From Synechococcus sp. WH 8016 (lineage in GTDB: Bacteria; Cyanobacteriota; Cyanobacteriia; PCC-6307; Cyanobiaceae), in assembly GCF_000230675.1 (NCBI RefSeq), contig NZ_AGIK01000001.1:1116001-1180000 (forward strand): DNA of 64,000 nt. Reading direction: 5' to 3'. A model generated the notes under the pieces. That model did not search any database. It was not told the DNA's origin and was given only the letters and a program-made list of their open reading frames with translations. This document shows positions 1-8,662 of this stretch, piece after piece; position 1 is the stretch's first letter, and every line of letters begins with the position of its first letter. Position numbers and translations under genes: made by a program.

Positions 1-170
1 TGGGCCACCTGCTCAGCCGTTTCTGGCAACACCGCAAGCTTCGGCATGTGCCGGTCCATGGTGAGACCGTCACAGTCGTAAGACAACAATTCCTGGCGCC
101 TTGCGACGACTGATTTCGACGGAAGGAACCCTCTCAATTCCCGCTCAAGCGCTGGCCAGTCGTAATTCAC
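1..170 (-). CDS. glcD: Glycolate oxidase/dehydrogenase FAD subunit GlcD, N-terminal part (runs off window)
   Basis: The minus strand reads openly from the window edge to a GTG at 168-170, giving about 56 residues that begin MNYDWPALERELRGFLP and include RRQELLSYDCDGLT and LAVLPETAEQV. This matches the start of FAD-linked glycolate oxidase subunit GlcD, where the segment precedes the PCMH-type FAD domain. GlcD oxidises photorespiratory glycolate to glyoxylate. The frame could start further upstream at a TTG near 197, but the GTG gives the usual length. The gene is divergent from hemL, so 171-306 should hold both promoters. Only the N-terminus is visible; the assignment rests on these residues. 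Confidence 0.72.
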   Translation of the reverse strand, partial: MNYDWPALERELRGFLPSKSVVARRQELLSYDCDGLTMDRHMPKLAVLPETAEQVA

Positions 171-306
171 GGATGACGTGCCGAACTTCAGCAACCTAGG
201 CAGTTTTGTCAGCAATTCTTAGGCTTCAACTACATAAAAAACACATCGGGCCGTTCTTGGGTCAAGATGTTGCACGGTTTGCAATTGCCCATTGGCTCCC
301 GTCCCC

Positions 307-1608
307 GTGACTGCTTCCACTCTGAACACCAGCCACTCCCAGGCCATTTTCAGTGCTGCCAAGGCTCTGATGCCTGGTGGCGTGAGCTCTCCGGTGCGCG
401 CCTTCAAGTCGGTCGGCGGGCAGCCCATCGTGTTCGATCGGGTCAAAGGCCCTTACGCCTGGGATGTCGATGGCAATAAATATGTGGATTACATCGGCAG
501 CTGGGGGCCAGCCATCTGCGGTCATGCCCATCCAGAGGTCATTAGTGCTCTTCAAGAGGCCATTGAGAAAGGCACCAGTTTTGGTGCTCCCTGCGCCTTA
601 GAAAACACCCTGGCGGAGATGGTGATTGAAGCCGTCCCCAGCGTGGAAATGGTGCGCTTTGTGAACAGCGGCACCGAGGCCTGCATGTCCATGCTGCGCC
701 TGATTCGCGCATTCACTGGGCGCGACAAGATCATCAAGTTCGAGGGCTGTTACCACGGCCATGCGGACATGTTCCTCGTCAAGGCTGGTTCCGGTGTGGC
801 AACGCTCGGCCTACCCGATTCCCCCGGAGTACCACGGAGCACCACAGCCAACACGCTGACCGCTCCCTACAACGATTTGGAATCGGTCAAACAGCTCTTC
901 GCTGAGAACCCCGACGCCATTGCCGGCGTCATTCTTGAGCCAATTGTTGGCAATGCTGGGTTCATCCAACCTGAGCCAGGATTTTTGGAGGGGTTGCGAG
1001 AACTCACCAAAGAAAACGGCGCACTTCTGGTCTTCGATGAAGTGATGACTGGTTTCCGCATCAGCTACGGAGGAGCTCAAGCTCATTTTGGAGTGACTCC
1101 AGATCTCACGACGATGGGGAAAGTGATTGGTGGAGGTTTGCCCGTTGGGGCCTATGGCGGTCGCAAAGACATCATGGAGATGGTGGCCCCAGCTGGTCCT
1201 ATGTATCAAGCAGGGACGCTGAGCGGCAATCCATTGGCGATGACGGCTGGGATCAAAACACTCGAGTTGCTCAAGCAGCCAGGAAGTTACGAGAAACTGA
1301 CTGCCACAACGGAACGCTTGATTCAAGGAATCCTCGATGCGGGCCGTGAGGCAGGGCTTCCGATCACCGGGGGCAGCGTTGGCGCCATGTTTGGTTTCTT
1401 CCTCTGTGAAGGTCCAGTTCGCAATTTCGAAGAAGCGAAAACAACCGATTCCGTTCGGTTTGGACAGCTGCATAGAGCGATGCTGGAACGCGGTGTTTAC
1501 CTTGCACCGTCGGCGTTTGAAGCGGGCTTCACGTCGCTTGCCCACTCCGATGAAGACATCGACGCGACCATCAAGGCATTCCGAGAAAGCTTCGCTGCAA
1601 TCGCCTGA
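307..1608 (+). CDS. hemL: Glutamate-1-semialdehyde 2,1-aminomutase
   Basis: This PLP enzyme moves the amino group of glutamate-1-semialdehyde to give 5-aminolevulinate, the committed precursor of chlorophyll, heme and bilins (C5 pathway). The 433-residue product has the class-III aminotransferase fold. It shows [13 protein letters not shown] (cofactor phosphate region), the GCYHGH motif, FDEVMTGFR, and [10 protein letters not shown], in which Lys272 is the expected Schiff-base lysine. I chose GTG 307 ([12 protein letters not shown]) because cyanobacterial homologues start there; a TTG at 292 in the same frame would add five residues. It runs alone on the plus strand, five bases before the porin gene that follows. 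Nothing is missing. Confidence 0.97.
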   Translation: MTASTLNTSHSQAIFSAAKALMPGGVSSPVRAFKSVGGQPIVFDRVKGPYAWDVDGNKYVDYIGSWGPAICGHAHPEVISALQEAIEKGTSFGAPCALENTLAEMVIEAVPSVEMVRFVNSGTEACMSMLRLIRAFTGRDKIIKFEGCYHGHADMFLVKAGSGVATLGLPDSPGVPRSTTANTLTAPYNDLESVKQLFAENPDAIAGVILEPIVGNAGFIQPEPGFLEGLRELTKENGALLVFDEVMTGFRISYGGAQAHFGVTPDLTTMGKVIGGGLPVGAYGGRKDIMEMVAPAGPMYQAGTLSGNPLAMTAGIKTLELLKQPGSYEKLTATTERLIQGILDAGREAGLPITGGSVGAMFGFFLCEGPVRNFEEAKTTDSVRFGQLHRAMLERGVYLAPSAFEAGFTSLAHSDEDIDATIKAFRESFAAIA

Positions 1609-1613
1609 ATCAA

Positions 1614-2846
1614 GTGAAGATCACGGCTCTAAGTATCGCGAATGCGATGCTGAGCTTTGGTCTTTTGATGACTGAAGCACAGGCAAACGAAACGGAAACA
1701 TCTCAACCACCACCTGCTTGGGTTGATTTAACTCTGGATTTCACGGCCCAACCGGTGGTGGGAATTGCAGGAGGACTGGAACCATCAGCCAGCAGTTGGA
1801 TGCAACAAGTTGCGGCAGGACTCACCCTCGGCACTGGCCTGAACAAAAATCGCAGCAACTGGACAGGCTTCGATCACTGGCAAATACAGCTGGAACTGAA
1901 TCAGTTCACAGGTAATCCAAAACTCAATGAACAGCTAGGGACGGACTATCCGCTTCAAAGCTTGGTCAATCCAACTGGAACCTGGATCACACAAGCATCC
2001 TTGGAACGAATAGAGGGCGGAAACAAAATCGGCTGGAGCATGAATGCTGGAGTGATTTCGATCGAAAACAATGTAATGGAGATACCAGCTCTTGATTACT
2101 ACACAAATTACACCTTAAACACACCTTACAACGCATCGATCATTGGCCTTCCAATCACTCCACTTGTCGCCTTAGGAGCACAAATAGGATGGCATCATGA
2201 ACAGCTTGGGAGCTTCGATTACGCGTACTACAACTTAAATAAGACACATCAGATTGCTGCTTCACTAGGCGTTAAGCCGTTAACGCCGAAGCTCCAAGGT
2301 GATCTTCAAATCTTCCAATGGTCGATGAATCCATGGATCAATTCTCAACAGACAAACACGGAAGAATCAGAACAAAACCTGCCAGACCCACTCATTCAAC
2401 TAGGCGGTTATTCAGCAACAACCGACCTAGACATAACGCAAAGCACAAACTTAGGCGATGGCAGCAATCATGGCATTTACGGAACGATCACATGGCCATT
2501 CTCCCTACCCATTGGAAACGAGAACCGAATCTGGATCTCTAGCAGTCTCAGCTTGAACCCAAACAACAACCCCTTAATCAGCTATCTAGCCGGGGGACTG
2601 CTCAGCCAAGGGATCCTCCCTGGCAGGCCCTTGGATGTGCTGGCCCTAGGCGTGAACAGAAACGGATTCAGCCAAAGCATTACTCCCAACCAAAGTTATG
2701 AAGGAGTGATTGAACTCAACTACAAGATTCAAATCTCTGATCGCCTGCAAATACAGCCACTCATGCAGTGGATCATCAACCCTTCTGGGATAGGATCTCT
2801 GCCAACGATATGGGCAACAGGAGCTCAAATCAACTTCTCTATTTAA
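1614..2846 (+). CDS. OprB-type carbohydrate-selective porin family protein
   Basis: The 410-residue protein has a short signal-like N-terminus (MKITALSIANAMLSFGLLMTE) followed by an Asn/Gln/Ser-rich sequence of alternating hydrophobic residues ending in a phenylalanine-containing terminal strand (GAQINFSI), as expected of an outer-membrane beta-barrel. Phrases such as WTGFDHWQIQLELNQF and LGGYSATTDLD resemble OprB-family porins. It lacks an obvious SLH domain, so it is unlike the large cyanobacterial SomA/B porins. The GTG start at 1614 lies five bases after the hemL stop. A DUF481-type barrel protein follows six bases later, so the two probably form an outer-membrane pair. Substrate is unknown. 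Confidence 0.7.
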   Translation: MKITALSIANAMLSFGLLMTEAQANETETSQPPPAWVDLTLDFTAQPVVGIAGGLEPSASSWMQQVAAGLTLGTGLNKNRSNWTGFDHWQIQLELNQFTGNPKLNEQLGTDYPLQSLVNPTGTWITQASLERIEGGNKIGWSMNAGVISIENNVMEIPALDYYTNYTLNTPYNASIIGLPITPLVALGAQIGWHHEQLGSFDYAYYNLNKTHQIAASLGVKPLTPKLQGDLQIFQWSMNPWINSQQTNTEESEQNLPDPLIQLGGYSATTDLDITQSTNLGDGSNHGIYGTITWPFSLPIGNENRIWISSSLSLNPNNNPLISYLAGGLLSQGILPGRPLDVLALGVNRNGFSQSITPNQSYEGVIELNYKIQISDRLQIQPLMQWIINPSGIGSLPTIWATGAQINFSI

Positions 2847-2852
2847 GATCGG

Positions 2853-3809
2853 ATGAAAATACAACCAACAAGTCTTCTCCCTATATTAAAACGATTAGTA
2901 TGGCTCCCCATAGCCTTCAATGCAACCGCGTTGCTGCTGCTTGATAGCAGCACACGCAATGTCTTTGCAGAAACAATCACGCTAACCCTTAGCAATGGCG
3001 ACAAAATTCAAGGGACATTAGTGAAGAGTGAGAGCACTGATACCGTGACTGTGATTGACCATCCAAGTTTAGGCAAGCTTAAAATTAAATCGACAGCTTT
3101 GAAAGCCAAACCGAAAAAAAAGCACTGGACAGGAAGTCTTTCAGCTGGAATGACAGGCACAAATACAGATCGTGATTACGACCTCGACAGCACATTTCAA
3201 CTGATCACACAATATAAGGATGAAAGAAATCTTCTCTCCTTCAAAGCCAATACAGAGTACGGAATTACAAGAAGCGCTAATCAAAAGGAGGGCTCAACAG
3301 ACACCAACCAAGGGCAGGTGGACTTGCGTTATTCATATACTTTTTCAGGGAAACTGAGTGCTTATGCATCCAATACCTATGAGTACGACATGCTGAATCA
3401 GGTCGGCCAGAATAATCTCATTAATTCAGTTGGACTTGGATATGACCTGATCAAAACTGACACCACAACTCTCAATGTATCGGCAGGACCTTCGGCCCAG
3501 AGCCTTTGGGGGGGAAGATTCTGCACAGCTGACAAGAACTGCGGAAAAACTTACCCCGCAAGCAGTGCTCGAATCAGTTTCGACTGGCTTCCTAACAACT
3601 ACTTCAACCTCTCTCTCAGCAATCAATTCACGAATGCCTACGTCGATGAGTTTTCTCCGAGCAACAATTTCTCAGGAACCATCAAAATCTACCCCTTGGG
3701 GGACAAAAAACTATTTACATCTCTAAATGGACAACTTATCTACAATTCTCTCACGTCACCAAAAGTTGACAATAGCTTTTCATTGCAACTTGGAACCCAA
3801 CTCTTCTAA
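2853..3809 (+). CDS. DUF481 (YdiY-like) outer-membrane protein
   Basis: The 318-residue product has an N-terminal hydrophobic segment ending near residue 40 (VFAET, a plausible signal peptidase site). A small beta-rich stretch follows (LTLSNGDKIQGTLVKSES...), typical of the region preceding DUF481 barrels, then HWTGSLSAGMTGTNTDRDYDLDSTF, which matches the beginning of the YdiY/DUF481 fold. The protein ends SFSLQLGTQLF, a terminal-Phe outer-membrane signature. Two cysteines around residue 225-235 (FCTADKNCGK) could form a loop disulfide. It starts six bases after the porin stop, so co-transcription is likely. Function of the family is unknown. Confidence 0.72.
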   Translation: MKIQPTSLLPILKRLVWLPIAFNATALLLLDSSTRNVFAETITLTLSNGDKIQGTLVKSESTDTVTVIDHPSLGKLKIKSTALKAKPKKKHWTGSLSAGMTGTNTDRDYDLDSTFQLITQYKDERNLLSFKANTEYGITRSANQKEGSTDTNQGQVDLRYSYTFSGKLSAYASNTYEYDMLNQVGQNNLINSVGLGYDLIKTDTTTLNVSAGPSAQSLWGGRFCTADKNCGKTYPASSARISFDWLPNNYFNLSLSNQFTNAYVDEFSPSNNFSGTIKIYPLGDKKLFTSLNGQLIYNSLTSPKVDNSFSLQLGTQLF

Positions 3810-3904
3810 TGCTACTGAGTAACGAAAAGTCCCTTAAGACCTGCCAGCATCAATCACTAGTCATAAGACCTTCAACGGAAAGATCAAGACTAGGAACTTT
3901 CCAT

Positions 3905-4399
3905 TTAGCGGTAATTCTCAAATTGAAGCGGAACATCTAATTCTTCTTCCTTGCTTCTCACGAGTTGGATGGCTGCTTGAAGGTCGTCCTTGCTCTTACC
4001 AGTAATACGAAGACTTTCCCCTTGAATGGCAACCGTGACCTTCTTCAATTCATCACGAACCATTTTGCTCAGCTTTTTCGCCAACTCTTGACTCAGCCCT
4101 TTTCGCAATTGAATGACCTGCTTGACGCGATTCCCACCCACTGCTTCAGGAGTTTGGAAGTCAAAAATCTTTAAAGAAAGATCCCGTTTCGTCGCTTTAG
4201 TTCTCAAGATGTCCTCCACAGCCTGCAATGTCATATCACTGGCTGTTGTGATAACCACTTCCGTTTCAGCTAGATCAATCTCAGTACCCGAGTCCTTAAG
4301 GTCATAGCGATTTCCAACATCCCGGCGGACTTGATCCAGAGTATTGACCAGCTCCTGGCGGTCAAAATCAGAAACCACATCAAATGAATATGACGCCAT
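3905..4399 (-). CDS. yajQ: YajQ family nucleotide/cyclic-di-GMP-binding protein
   Basis: The product is 164 residues, the usual length of the YajQ (UPF0234) family. It opens with SYSFDVVSDFDRQELVNTLDQ, a family hallmark, and continues with RYDLKDSGTEIDLAE and KLVRDELKKVTVAIQGE-like segments that make up its two RRM-like domains. Some family members bind cyclic-di-GMP or nucleotides and act with regulators; whether this one does is not shown by the sequence. It is a single gene convergent with the DUF481 gene (95-base gap) and has no close partner upstream. Confidence 0.92.
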   Translation of the reverse strand: MASYSFDVVSDFDRQELVNTLDQVRRDVGNRYDLKDSGTEIDLAETEVVITTASDMTLQAVEDILRTKATKRDLSLKIFDFQTPEAVGGNRVKQVIQLRKGLSQELAKKLSKMVRDELKKVTVAIQGESLRITGKSKDDLQAAIQLVRSKEEELDVPLQFENYR

Positions 4400-4674
4400 A
4401 GTGCTGTGCTGCTGTTCCGAACAGGTCTTTGCTCAACTTACTCACGGTGAGCGATCGTGGCAGTCTGAACAAACAAACTCACAGCATCTCGGGTGCTTTT
4501 GGCGCTCAAAAGCAGAGTTGCAGGCCCAAAGGCCTAAAAACAGTCGGCAGGTCCAGGATCTACGGCGCACAAGCCCGTGGGCGATTCAACAATGAGCCTC
4601 AAGACATTGAGTCAATATTATTTTCAGCGAAGAATTAACAAAGAATTCACATCAAAGCCCAAGCGAGTCTAATT

Positions 4675-4680
4675 TATAAT
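4675..4680 (+). promoter_or_regulatory. Possible -10 element upstream of the 80-aa gene at 4716
   Basis: A TATAAT hexamer sits 36 bases before the ATG of the next gene in AT-rich DNA. No convincing -35 box is seen at the usual 16-18 base spacing, so this is a candidate only. Confidence 0.3.
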
Positions 4681-4715
4681 CAAAAAACTTACTCACGCAG
4701 GCTTTCAAACTCTCC

Positions 4716-4958
4716 ATGACAACACCACTTGATCAAGCGCTCTTCATCGCCAATGAGATGGAAAAACTTGCTGATCAACTGAAGCCTGCGGTGATTCGAG
4801 CCGCTCGTTCTGATGATGAGGGACGAAAAAATCTCGACCGTATTGAATATGCCCTTGGGACGATTGGGAAAGCTCTGATCCTTACTGACTACAGCGTGGA
4901 TGAACAAAAAGATCTCGATAAACTCGAAGAGTTCAGAGAACTCCATGGAAAGCATTGA
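4716..4958 (+). CDS. Conserved-type small hypothetical protein, 80 aa
   Basis: The frame encodes an 80-residue, charged, wholly soluble-looking protein (MTTPLDQALFIANEMEKLADQ...). The pattern suggests two amphipathic helices separated by a short polar link, and there is no signal or membrane segment. It is preceded by a TATAAT-like box and stands alone between yajQ (divergent) and a minus-strand small gene. Codon use looks like a real gene: balanced residues, no long runs of Arg or Ser. I do not recognise the family. Confidence 0.65.
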   Translation: MTTPLDQALFIANEMEKLADQLKPAVIRAARSDDEGRKNLDRIEYALGTIGKALILTDYSVDEQKDLDKLEEFRELHGKH

Positions 4959-5001
4959 GACCGAGGAGCCCTAAAGCTCACTGCTCAAGCAGGGATCAAA
5001 A

Positions 5002-5187
5002 TTAAGAAATGGGCTCATCGGATGCAGCTTGTTCTAAGTCTTTCCAGGTCAAGTCAATGAGGGGGAGCGCCTCATCAATTTCTCTTTTCACGCCAGAGGC
5101 TTCATCACTTAGCCCCTGCTCGATCAGCTGCTGGTATTTCTTGTATTGGTTGACCCAGATCAGGATCGTGGGGGTGCTGTTCGTCAT
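5002..5187 (-). CDS. Small hypothetical protein, 61 aa
   Basis: From the ATG at 5185-5187 the frame encodes MTNSTPTILIWVNQYKKYQQ and then an acidic helical stretch ending near ASDEPIS. A GTG-type extension upstream would add 12 residues that overlap the preceding frame, so I prefer the inner ATG. Only four bases separate it from the stop of the start-less open frame at 5192-5425, which suggests that the two once formed an operon. Family unknown. Confidence 0.55.
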   Translation of the reverse strand: MTNSTPTILIWVNQYKKYQQLIEQGLSDEASGVKREIDEALPLIDLTWKDLEQAASDEPIS

Positions 5188-5191
5188 GCTT

Positions 5192-5425
5192 CTAGGGTGG
5201 AGCGACATTCCAGGACATCCCATAGGCAGGGGATGTAAGGGAAGGGCCTTTGGGCATCAGATCAACCCCAAAGGTAATCGATTCATAGCCGAGGAAGGCC
5301 TGAATGCTCGAGAGCTCACATACCCAATAGCGAATAAAACTGCCATCGAGGGGTTGCGATGGCCATTTAAGTAAAAAAAGCGATGCCTCAGAGAAGCGAA
5401 CTAGCCAAAAAGTGTTCTCAAAGGG
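5192..5425 (-). pseudogene. Open, protein-like frame without a usable start codon (possible broken gene)
   Basis: Seventy-seven sense codons read through from a TGA at 5426-5428 to a TAG at 5192-5194. The translation looks genuine (PLDGSFIRYWVCELSSIQA, then LGYESITFGVDLMPKG) and ends four bases before the next gene. There is no ATG, GTG or TTG until nine codons past the Tyr-Glu-Ser segment, near the end. A short frame (MLSRCKLGFRVDPLRTLFG) in another register overlaps its 5' part, so a frameshift near 5405-5420 could have separated the start from the body. It may instead use a rare start such as ATT. No family recognised. Confidence 0.38.
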
Positions 5426-5531
5426 TCAACTCTGAACCCAAGCTTGCATCGAGACAACATATTTGAAGACGTTTAAAAAGCCTCATCCATCACACCTATA
5501 AATCAAAAGATGAAAAGCCTAAAGAAGTGAC

Positions 5532-5879
5532 CTAGAAGTCATGTTTTTCACCTTCAACCACCATCGCCACCAATAAGGGCCAGTAGCGATAGCTCGCCCG
5601 AATCAAAAGGGCCCAAATCAACCAGAGAAGCCAAAAATTGACGCTCTCATCAATGGCCTCACGACAGTTCTGTTGCAAGCGCGTTGCCTCAGGGGCTGAA
5701 ACTTGCTCTTGCAACGACCGATTCATGGCTGCACACACCCTTCCAGCTGGAAGGCGGAACAATTCTGCAGAAAGCCAGGCCGGAGCTAAAGCCACGGGAA
5801 TAGCAACCAACCATCTGCCGACAAATCGCTCTAACGAACGACTCGGCACGATGCGTCTCGGCTTGGGAGAAGGCATCAA
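5532..5879 (-). CDS. Small predicted membrane protein, 115 aa
   Basis: The frame starts MPSPKPRRIVPSRSLERF, a basic leader, followed by a hydrophobic segment (WLVAIPVALAPAWLSAEL, about residues 24-41) and a second one near residues 83-97 (NFWLLWLIWALLIRAS). Between them is a soluble loop with two cysteines (VCAAMNRS and QQNCREA) that could form a disulfide. An inner-membrane protein with two transmembrane helices and an external loop is the best reading. It stands alone on the minus strand. A second ATG one codon in may be the true start. Unrecognised family. Confidence 0.6.
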   Translation of the reverse strand: MMPSPKPRRIVPSRSLERFVGRWLVAIPVALAPAWLSAELFRLPAGRVCAAMNRSLQEQVSAPEATRLQQNCREAIDESVNFWLLWLIWALLIRASYRYWPLLVAMVVEGEKHDF

Positions 5880-6000
5880 ACGCCAATCCAGACGCTCACT
5901 GTCCTGAAATTAGAAACGGCTGGTCAACTAGACCAGCGCATTGACATCAAGCGAAAGCTTTTCTGTTGGGCACTGATTGACCAACCACGCGGTACACCGT

Positions 6001-6396
6001 TTACGAGCTCAGCATCACACAACTCGATTCAAGGAAGTCTGGATGATTGCGCCGGTAGGTTGAGGCATCCTCTGCCCAAAACTCACTCCAACCGGCAGTC
6101 CCAACGTAATTGGTGTACAGCCAAACGCCGCTGCGGCCAAAGTTCATCCAAGGACTCCCAGGCGTTTGACGGGTCGGGCTAAAAAATGTCATCGATCCAC
6201 CACTCAGTGTGCCTTGCCAACGTTGATTCCCATAAACAACGACCGCCTCTGTTGGATTTTCCGTGGAACGATGAACAATCACCTCACCAAGCGGTCCGCA
6301 GCGATACCTCACCGACTCCAAGGCGAGAGCAGGCCCTGGGAGAGCGCCTACAACCACAAGCAATGACCAACGGGCAATGTTGCGCCATGACGTCAT
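6001..6396 (-). CDS. Secreted hypothetical protein with one likely disulfide
   Basis: I start at the ATG that gives MTSWRNIARWSLLVVVGALP followed by GPALALES, a clear signal peptide with an Ala-Leu-Ala cleavage site; the frame is open 25 codons further upstream. The mature part (about 105 residues) is beta-rich, begins with VRYRCGPLGEVIVHRS and ends LESSCVMLSS, so the two cysteines probably pair. The arrangement of Tyr-Arg-Cys near the N-terminus and a closing Cys recalls MliC-like small barrels, but the similarity is too weak to name. Probably periplasmic. Confidence 0.6.
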   Translation of the reverse strand: MTSWRNIARWSLLVVVGALPGPALALESVRYRCGPLGEVIVHRSTENPTEAVVVYGNQRWQGTLSGGSMTFFSPTRQTPGSPWMNFGRSGVWLYTNYVGTAGWSEFWAEDASTYRRNHPDFLESSCVMLSS

Positions 6397-6659
6397 GGGG
6401 AATCGACCTGAAAAAGCCATTATCCCATTAACAAACGCGAGCAGATTGCTAACCAGCCAGCGAACAAACAATCAAAAAATAGGCTAAAAACAGTTGAATG
6501 CTCATCTGTCGGGAGCTCAAGAAGCGACTAAAATCAACGATTTAGCCTGATATTCTAAGCAAATTCAACGATTTTTAGGCGACGCGCTACCACACTCAAG
6601 CGCAAACATAAGCTCAATCAGATCATGGATGATTGAGCCAAATCAGATGCGAGTAATAA

Positions 6660-6896
6660 TCATGTTTGACGCTTAAATGTATAACAACCGCCGTGGTAGC
6701 CCGTGAATGGCTGCGCATAGGTAATCAATTCCCACCCCTGCTGTCCAAGCTCATTCATCAGTCCCACCAAAGTGACATCATGCTGTGGGTTCCTTCGGGA
6801 AATCAGCTGCTTTTCATCAAGCCAAAGCTCTTCAATTTCTCCAGTCCACGACTTTCCTTTCGGAACAAAACGCAATTGCGTGTATTCCCAAGTCAT
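6660..6896 (-). CDS. DUF4177-like small protein, 78 aa
   Basis: The product begins MTWEYTQLRFVPKGKSWTG and contains LVGLMNELGQQGWELITYAQ, the ELGQQGWEL core that characterises DUF4177-type proteins (start with a WEY strand, then a helix and a strand). It ends GGCYTFKRQT. No signal peptide or membrane helix. The family is a small alpha/beta fold of unknown role. It is a single gene, separated by about 190 bases from the next one on the same strand. Confidence 0.65.
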   Translation of the reverse strand: MTWEYTQLRFVPKGKSWTGEIEELWLDEKQLISRRNPQHDVTLVGLMNELGQQGWELITYAQPFTGYHGGCYTFKRQT

Positions 6897-7063
6897 GGAG
6901 GTCAGTCGTCATCGTGTTGACTGTAAAGCAAGGATCGAGCTGACTAACCCTAGAAAGCACAATCTCAATGCACTTCAACGATGACAGCGCAACTCAAGCG
7001 TGAGCAGCCACAGGCCGATGCCGCAAGGCTGCACAGGCAGGGGGAGCGAGCAGGCCTCTGCCC

Positions 7064-7156
7064 TCAGCCAACGACAAACACTGCCGTTATGAACACGGCA
7101 GAAATAGCCGCTAAAAAACTACCGATACCAGCAGCTTGAATCAAGTTTGGGCTCAT
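7064..7156 (-). CDS. 30-aa single-span membrane miniprotein
   Basis: This is below the usual length cut-off. The ATG at 7154-7156 is preceded at 7 bases by GAGGA, a good ribosome site. The product, MSPNLIQAAGIGSFLAAISA plus ten more hydrophobic residues ending VFVVG, is a single transmembrane helix with almost no loops, like the small subunits of photosynthetic complexes, but I cannot match it to PsaM, PsbX, PetN or other known ones. A 52-codon plus-strand frame (6981-7139) overlaps it antisense; the ribosome site and composition favour the minus frame. Confidence 0.45.
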   Translation of the reverse strand: MSPNLIQAAGIGSFLAAISAVFITAVFVVG

Positions 7157-8023
7157 CAAAAATCCTCGATGCCCTTGGTATGGCTCAAGCCAAGCTCTGA
7201 CATCAAGATTTGTCGTGAAACGGAAACGAAAAAGCAACCAGAAGCGGAGAGGCCGCCCCTCCCGGATGGAAGAGACGGCCTAGCTCGCTCGTTTATGCAT
7301 ATCGCTAACCAATATCCAGTGAACCTGTATCGGAGAAGTGTGAACCTCGAAACGACAACAGTGAACTGAAAGAGGAGTGCGAAGCGTCTGGCGTTCGGCG
7401 CCTGGGGCCTGGTTCCTAAGTGGTGAGTGTTTGAACTCCTTAGGGCACCTGGTTCGGTGCAGATGGAGTGTCGATCGACGTGGCGCTCAAGAGATTGCCT
7501 ACCGAAGGACGGAACTCGCCGTTGGGTGAAAAAACTGTTGGAGCAGGGGCCAAGTGGTCAGGCTGCTTCTGTGATCTGCTCAGGTGGAGTGTCGGCCGTC
7601 ATGGCTCCTCCGATTTCGATACACAAAGTGTGGCTTAGACGGGTGGATAGCGCATCGGTGCAATCGCGCATTGCCATCAGAAACAAAACCGACGAGATTG
7701 GAAGTGGCGTGTCTGCAGTGAAGATTTCAGCCATCATCGGGTTTTGATGGCTGCATGCCTCCAAGACTTGTCATCCACGATCCACTCACTCAAGCGGGAA
7801 GCAACTGGACAAAAGCTCATAAAGCCAGGTTCACTCTGCGTGTACGTAGAGAAGACTTCTGCTGTTGCTAAGCAACATTTGGGACCACAGGCAGGCGATC
7901 CATAACGAGGACAAATCATGGCTTCTCTCCGTTTTTTTTATCATCTCGCTCTCTGATGGTGCCAACTGAGCAAAGGATGAGATATCCACTAGAAAGCCAT
8001 GAATCATGCCCATGGCCAATCAC
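7157..8023. other. Gene-poor stretch with only doubtful small frames
   Basis: About 870 bases without a convincing gene. Three overlapping minus-strand frames of 62-68 codons occur (7558-7764, 7734-7919, 7831-8019). The first reads MMAEIFTADTPLPISSVLFL near its start and looks the most protein-like, but none has a clear ribosome site or known family, and the overlaps in different registers suggest decay or chance. A plus-strand frame at 7427-7747 is rich in Arg and Ser and is probably antisense noise. It could be the remains of one or two genes. Confidence 0.4.
7250..7281. repeat. Inverted repeat, 6-bp arms
   Basis: AGGCCG (7250-7255) and CGGCCT (7276-7281) enclose a 20-base C/G-rich loop in a gene-free stretch. 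There is no clear T-tract, so it is not a convincing terminator on either strand; it may be part of an untranslated RNA. Confidence 0.3.
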
Positions 8024-8230
8024 CTACTCGACCAAATCCAAGGCTTGAAGCACTTTCAAGCGAATTCCTCCGAGTTTGGCCCAAGCACGTAAGGCCTCAG
8101 CCTTCGAGGCATAGGGCCTCCAATCATCTTCAAGAATGCGACGCTGCATATGAATTGCTACGCGTTGAACAACAGCTCGATCACTAGGACGATCGAGATA
8201 GATCGTTGTCCCGTTGAGCTCAAAATTCAT
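8024..8230 (-). CDS. Small hypothetical protein, 68 aa
   Basis: The frame encodes MNFELNGTTIYLDRPSDRAV and then a basic helical part with RRILEDDWRPYASKAEALRAW. It looks soluble, with an N-terminal strand pair and C-terminal helices. There is no signal peptide. It is divergent from the 78-aa gene at 8426, with a 195-base gap that should hold both promoters. Balanced composition supports a real gene; family not recognised. Confidence 0.55.
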   Translation of the reverse strand: MNFELNGTTIYLDRPSDRAVVQRVAIHMQRRILEDDWRPYASKAEALRAWAKLGGIRLKVLQALDLVE

Positions 8231-8425
8231 ATCAGTCCGAGTCTCTTCGCAAGGTGCGGATGTTGTTGTCGTTGCTAACGACCCTAAGCCACCCTCTCAA
8301 CGTCGAAATCCACTTTGATGGTGAAGAGGCCGAAGCACCGTTGAAACAGGGAGGAGTGAAGCCTTCAAACCGTACCTCTAACCGAACAACCGATAAGGAA
8401 CAAAACCCAATAGATTTTTTAGAGA

Positions 8426-8662
8426 ATGATCGAGCCAATGACCAATCATCGCTTGTCGATTGAACAAAAGTTCCAGCTCGAAGCGGCTTTTAGAGAGATT
8501 GATGCTTGCGACGACATCGGCAAACTTCGTGAAATCACCAAAGCCATCATCACAGCCCAAGAAAATGAAAAGGCCTTCGCAAGAGAAGCTATTTCGCGAA
8601 TGCGTCAAGAGATAGAAGCTCAGACAAGTTCTCATTTTGGCTTTAATCGAGCGGCTGGGTAA
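8426..8662 (+). CDS. Small helical hypothetical protein, 78 aa
   Basis: The product starts MIEPMTNHRLSIEQKFQLEA (the fifth codon is also ATG and may be the true start) and is almost entirely helical and charged, with LREITKAIITAQENEKAF and AISRMRQEIEAQ. The helix-turn-helix hairpin shape and the LSIEQKFQLE opening loosely recall NblA-type adaptor proteins, which open with a similar phrase, but the rest does not match, so I do not name it. It stands alone. Confidence 0.58.
   Translation: MIEPMTNHRLSIEQKFQLEAAFREIDACDDIGKLREITKAIITAQENEKAFAREAISRMRQEIEAQTSSHFGFNRAAG

Noticed and set aside
3-113. Plus-strand open frame of 36 codons at the window start
   Set aside because: The minus strand in the same place encodes the start of GlcD with clear family residues, so the plus reading is antisense.
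5009-5374. 121-codon plus-strand frame
   Set aside because: It is antisense to the small minus gene (5002-5187) and the start-less frame (5192-5425), which read more naturally.
6981-7139. 52-codon plus-strand frame
   Set aside because: No ribosome site; half of it is antisense to the hydrophobic miniprotein, which has one. Not fully excluded.
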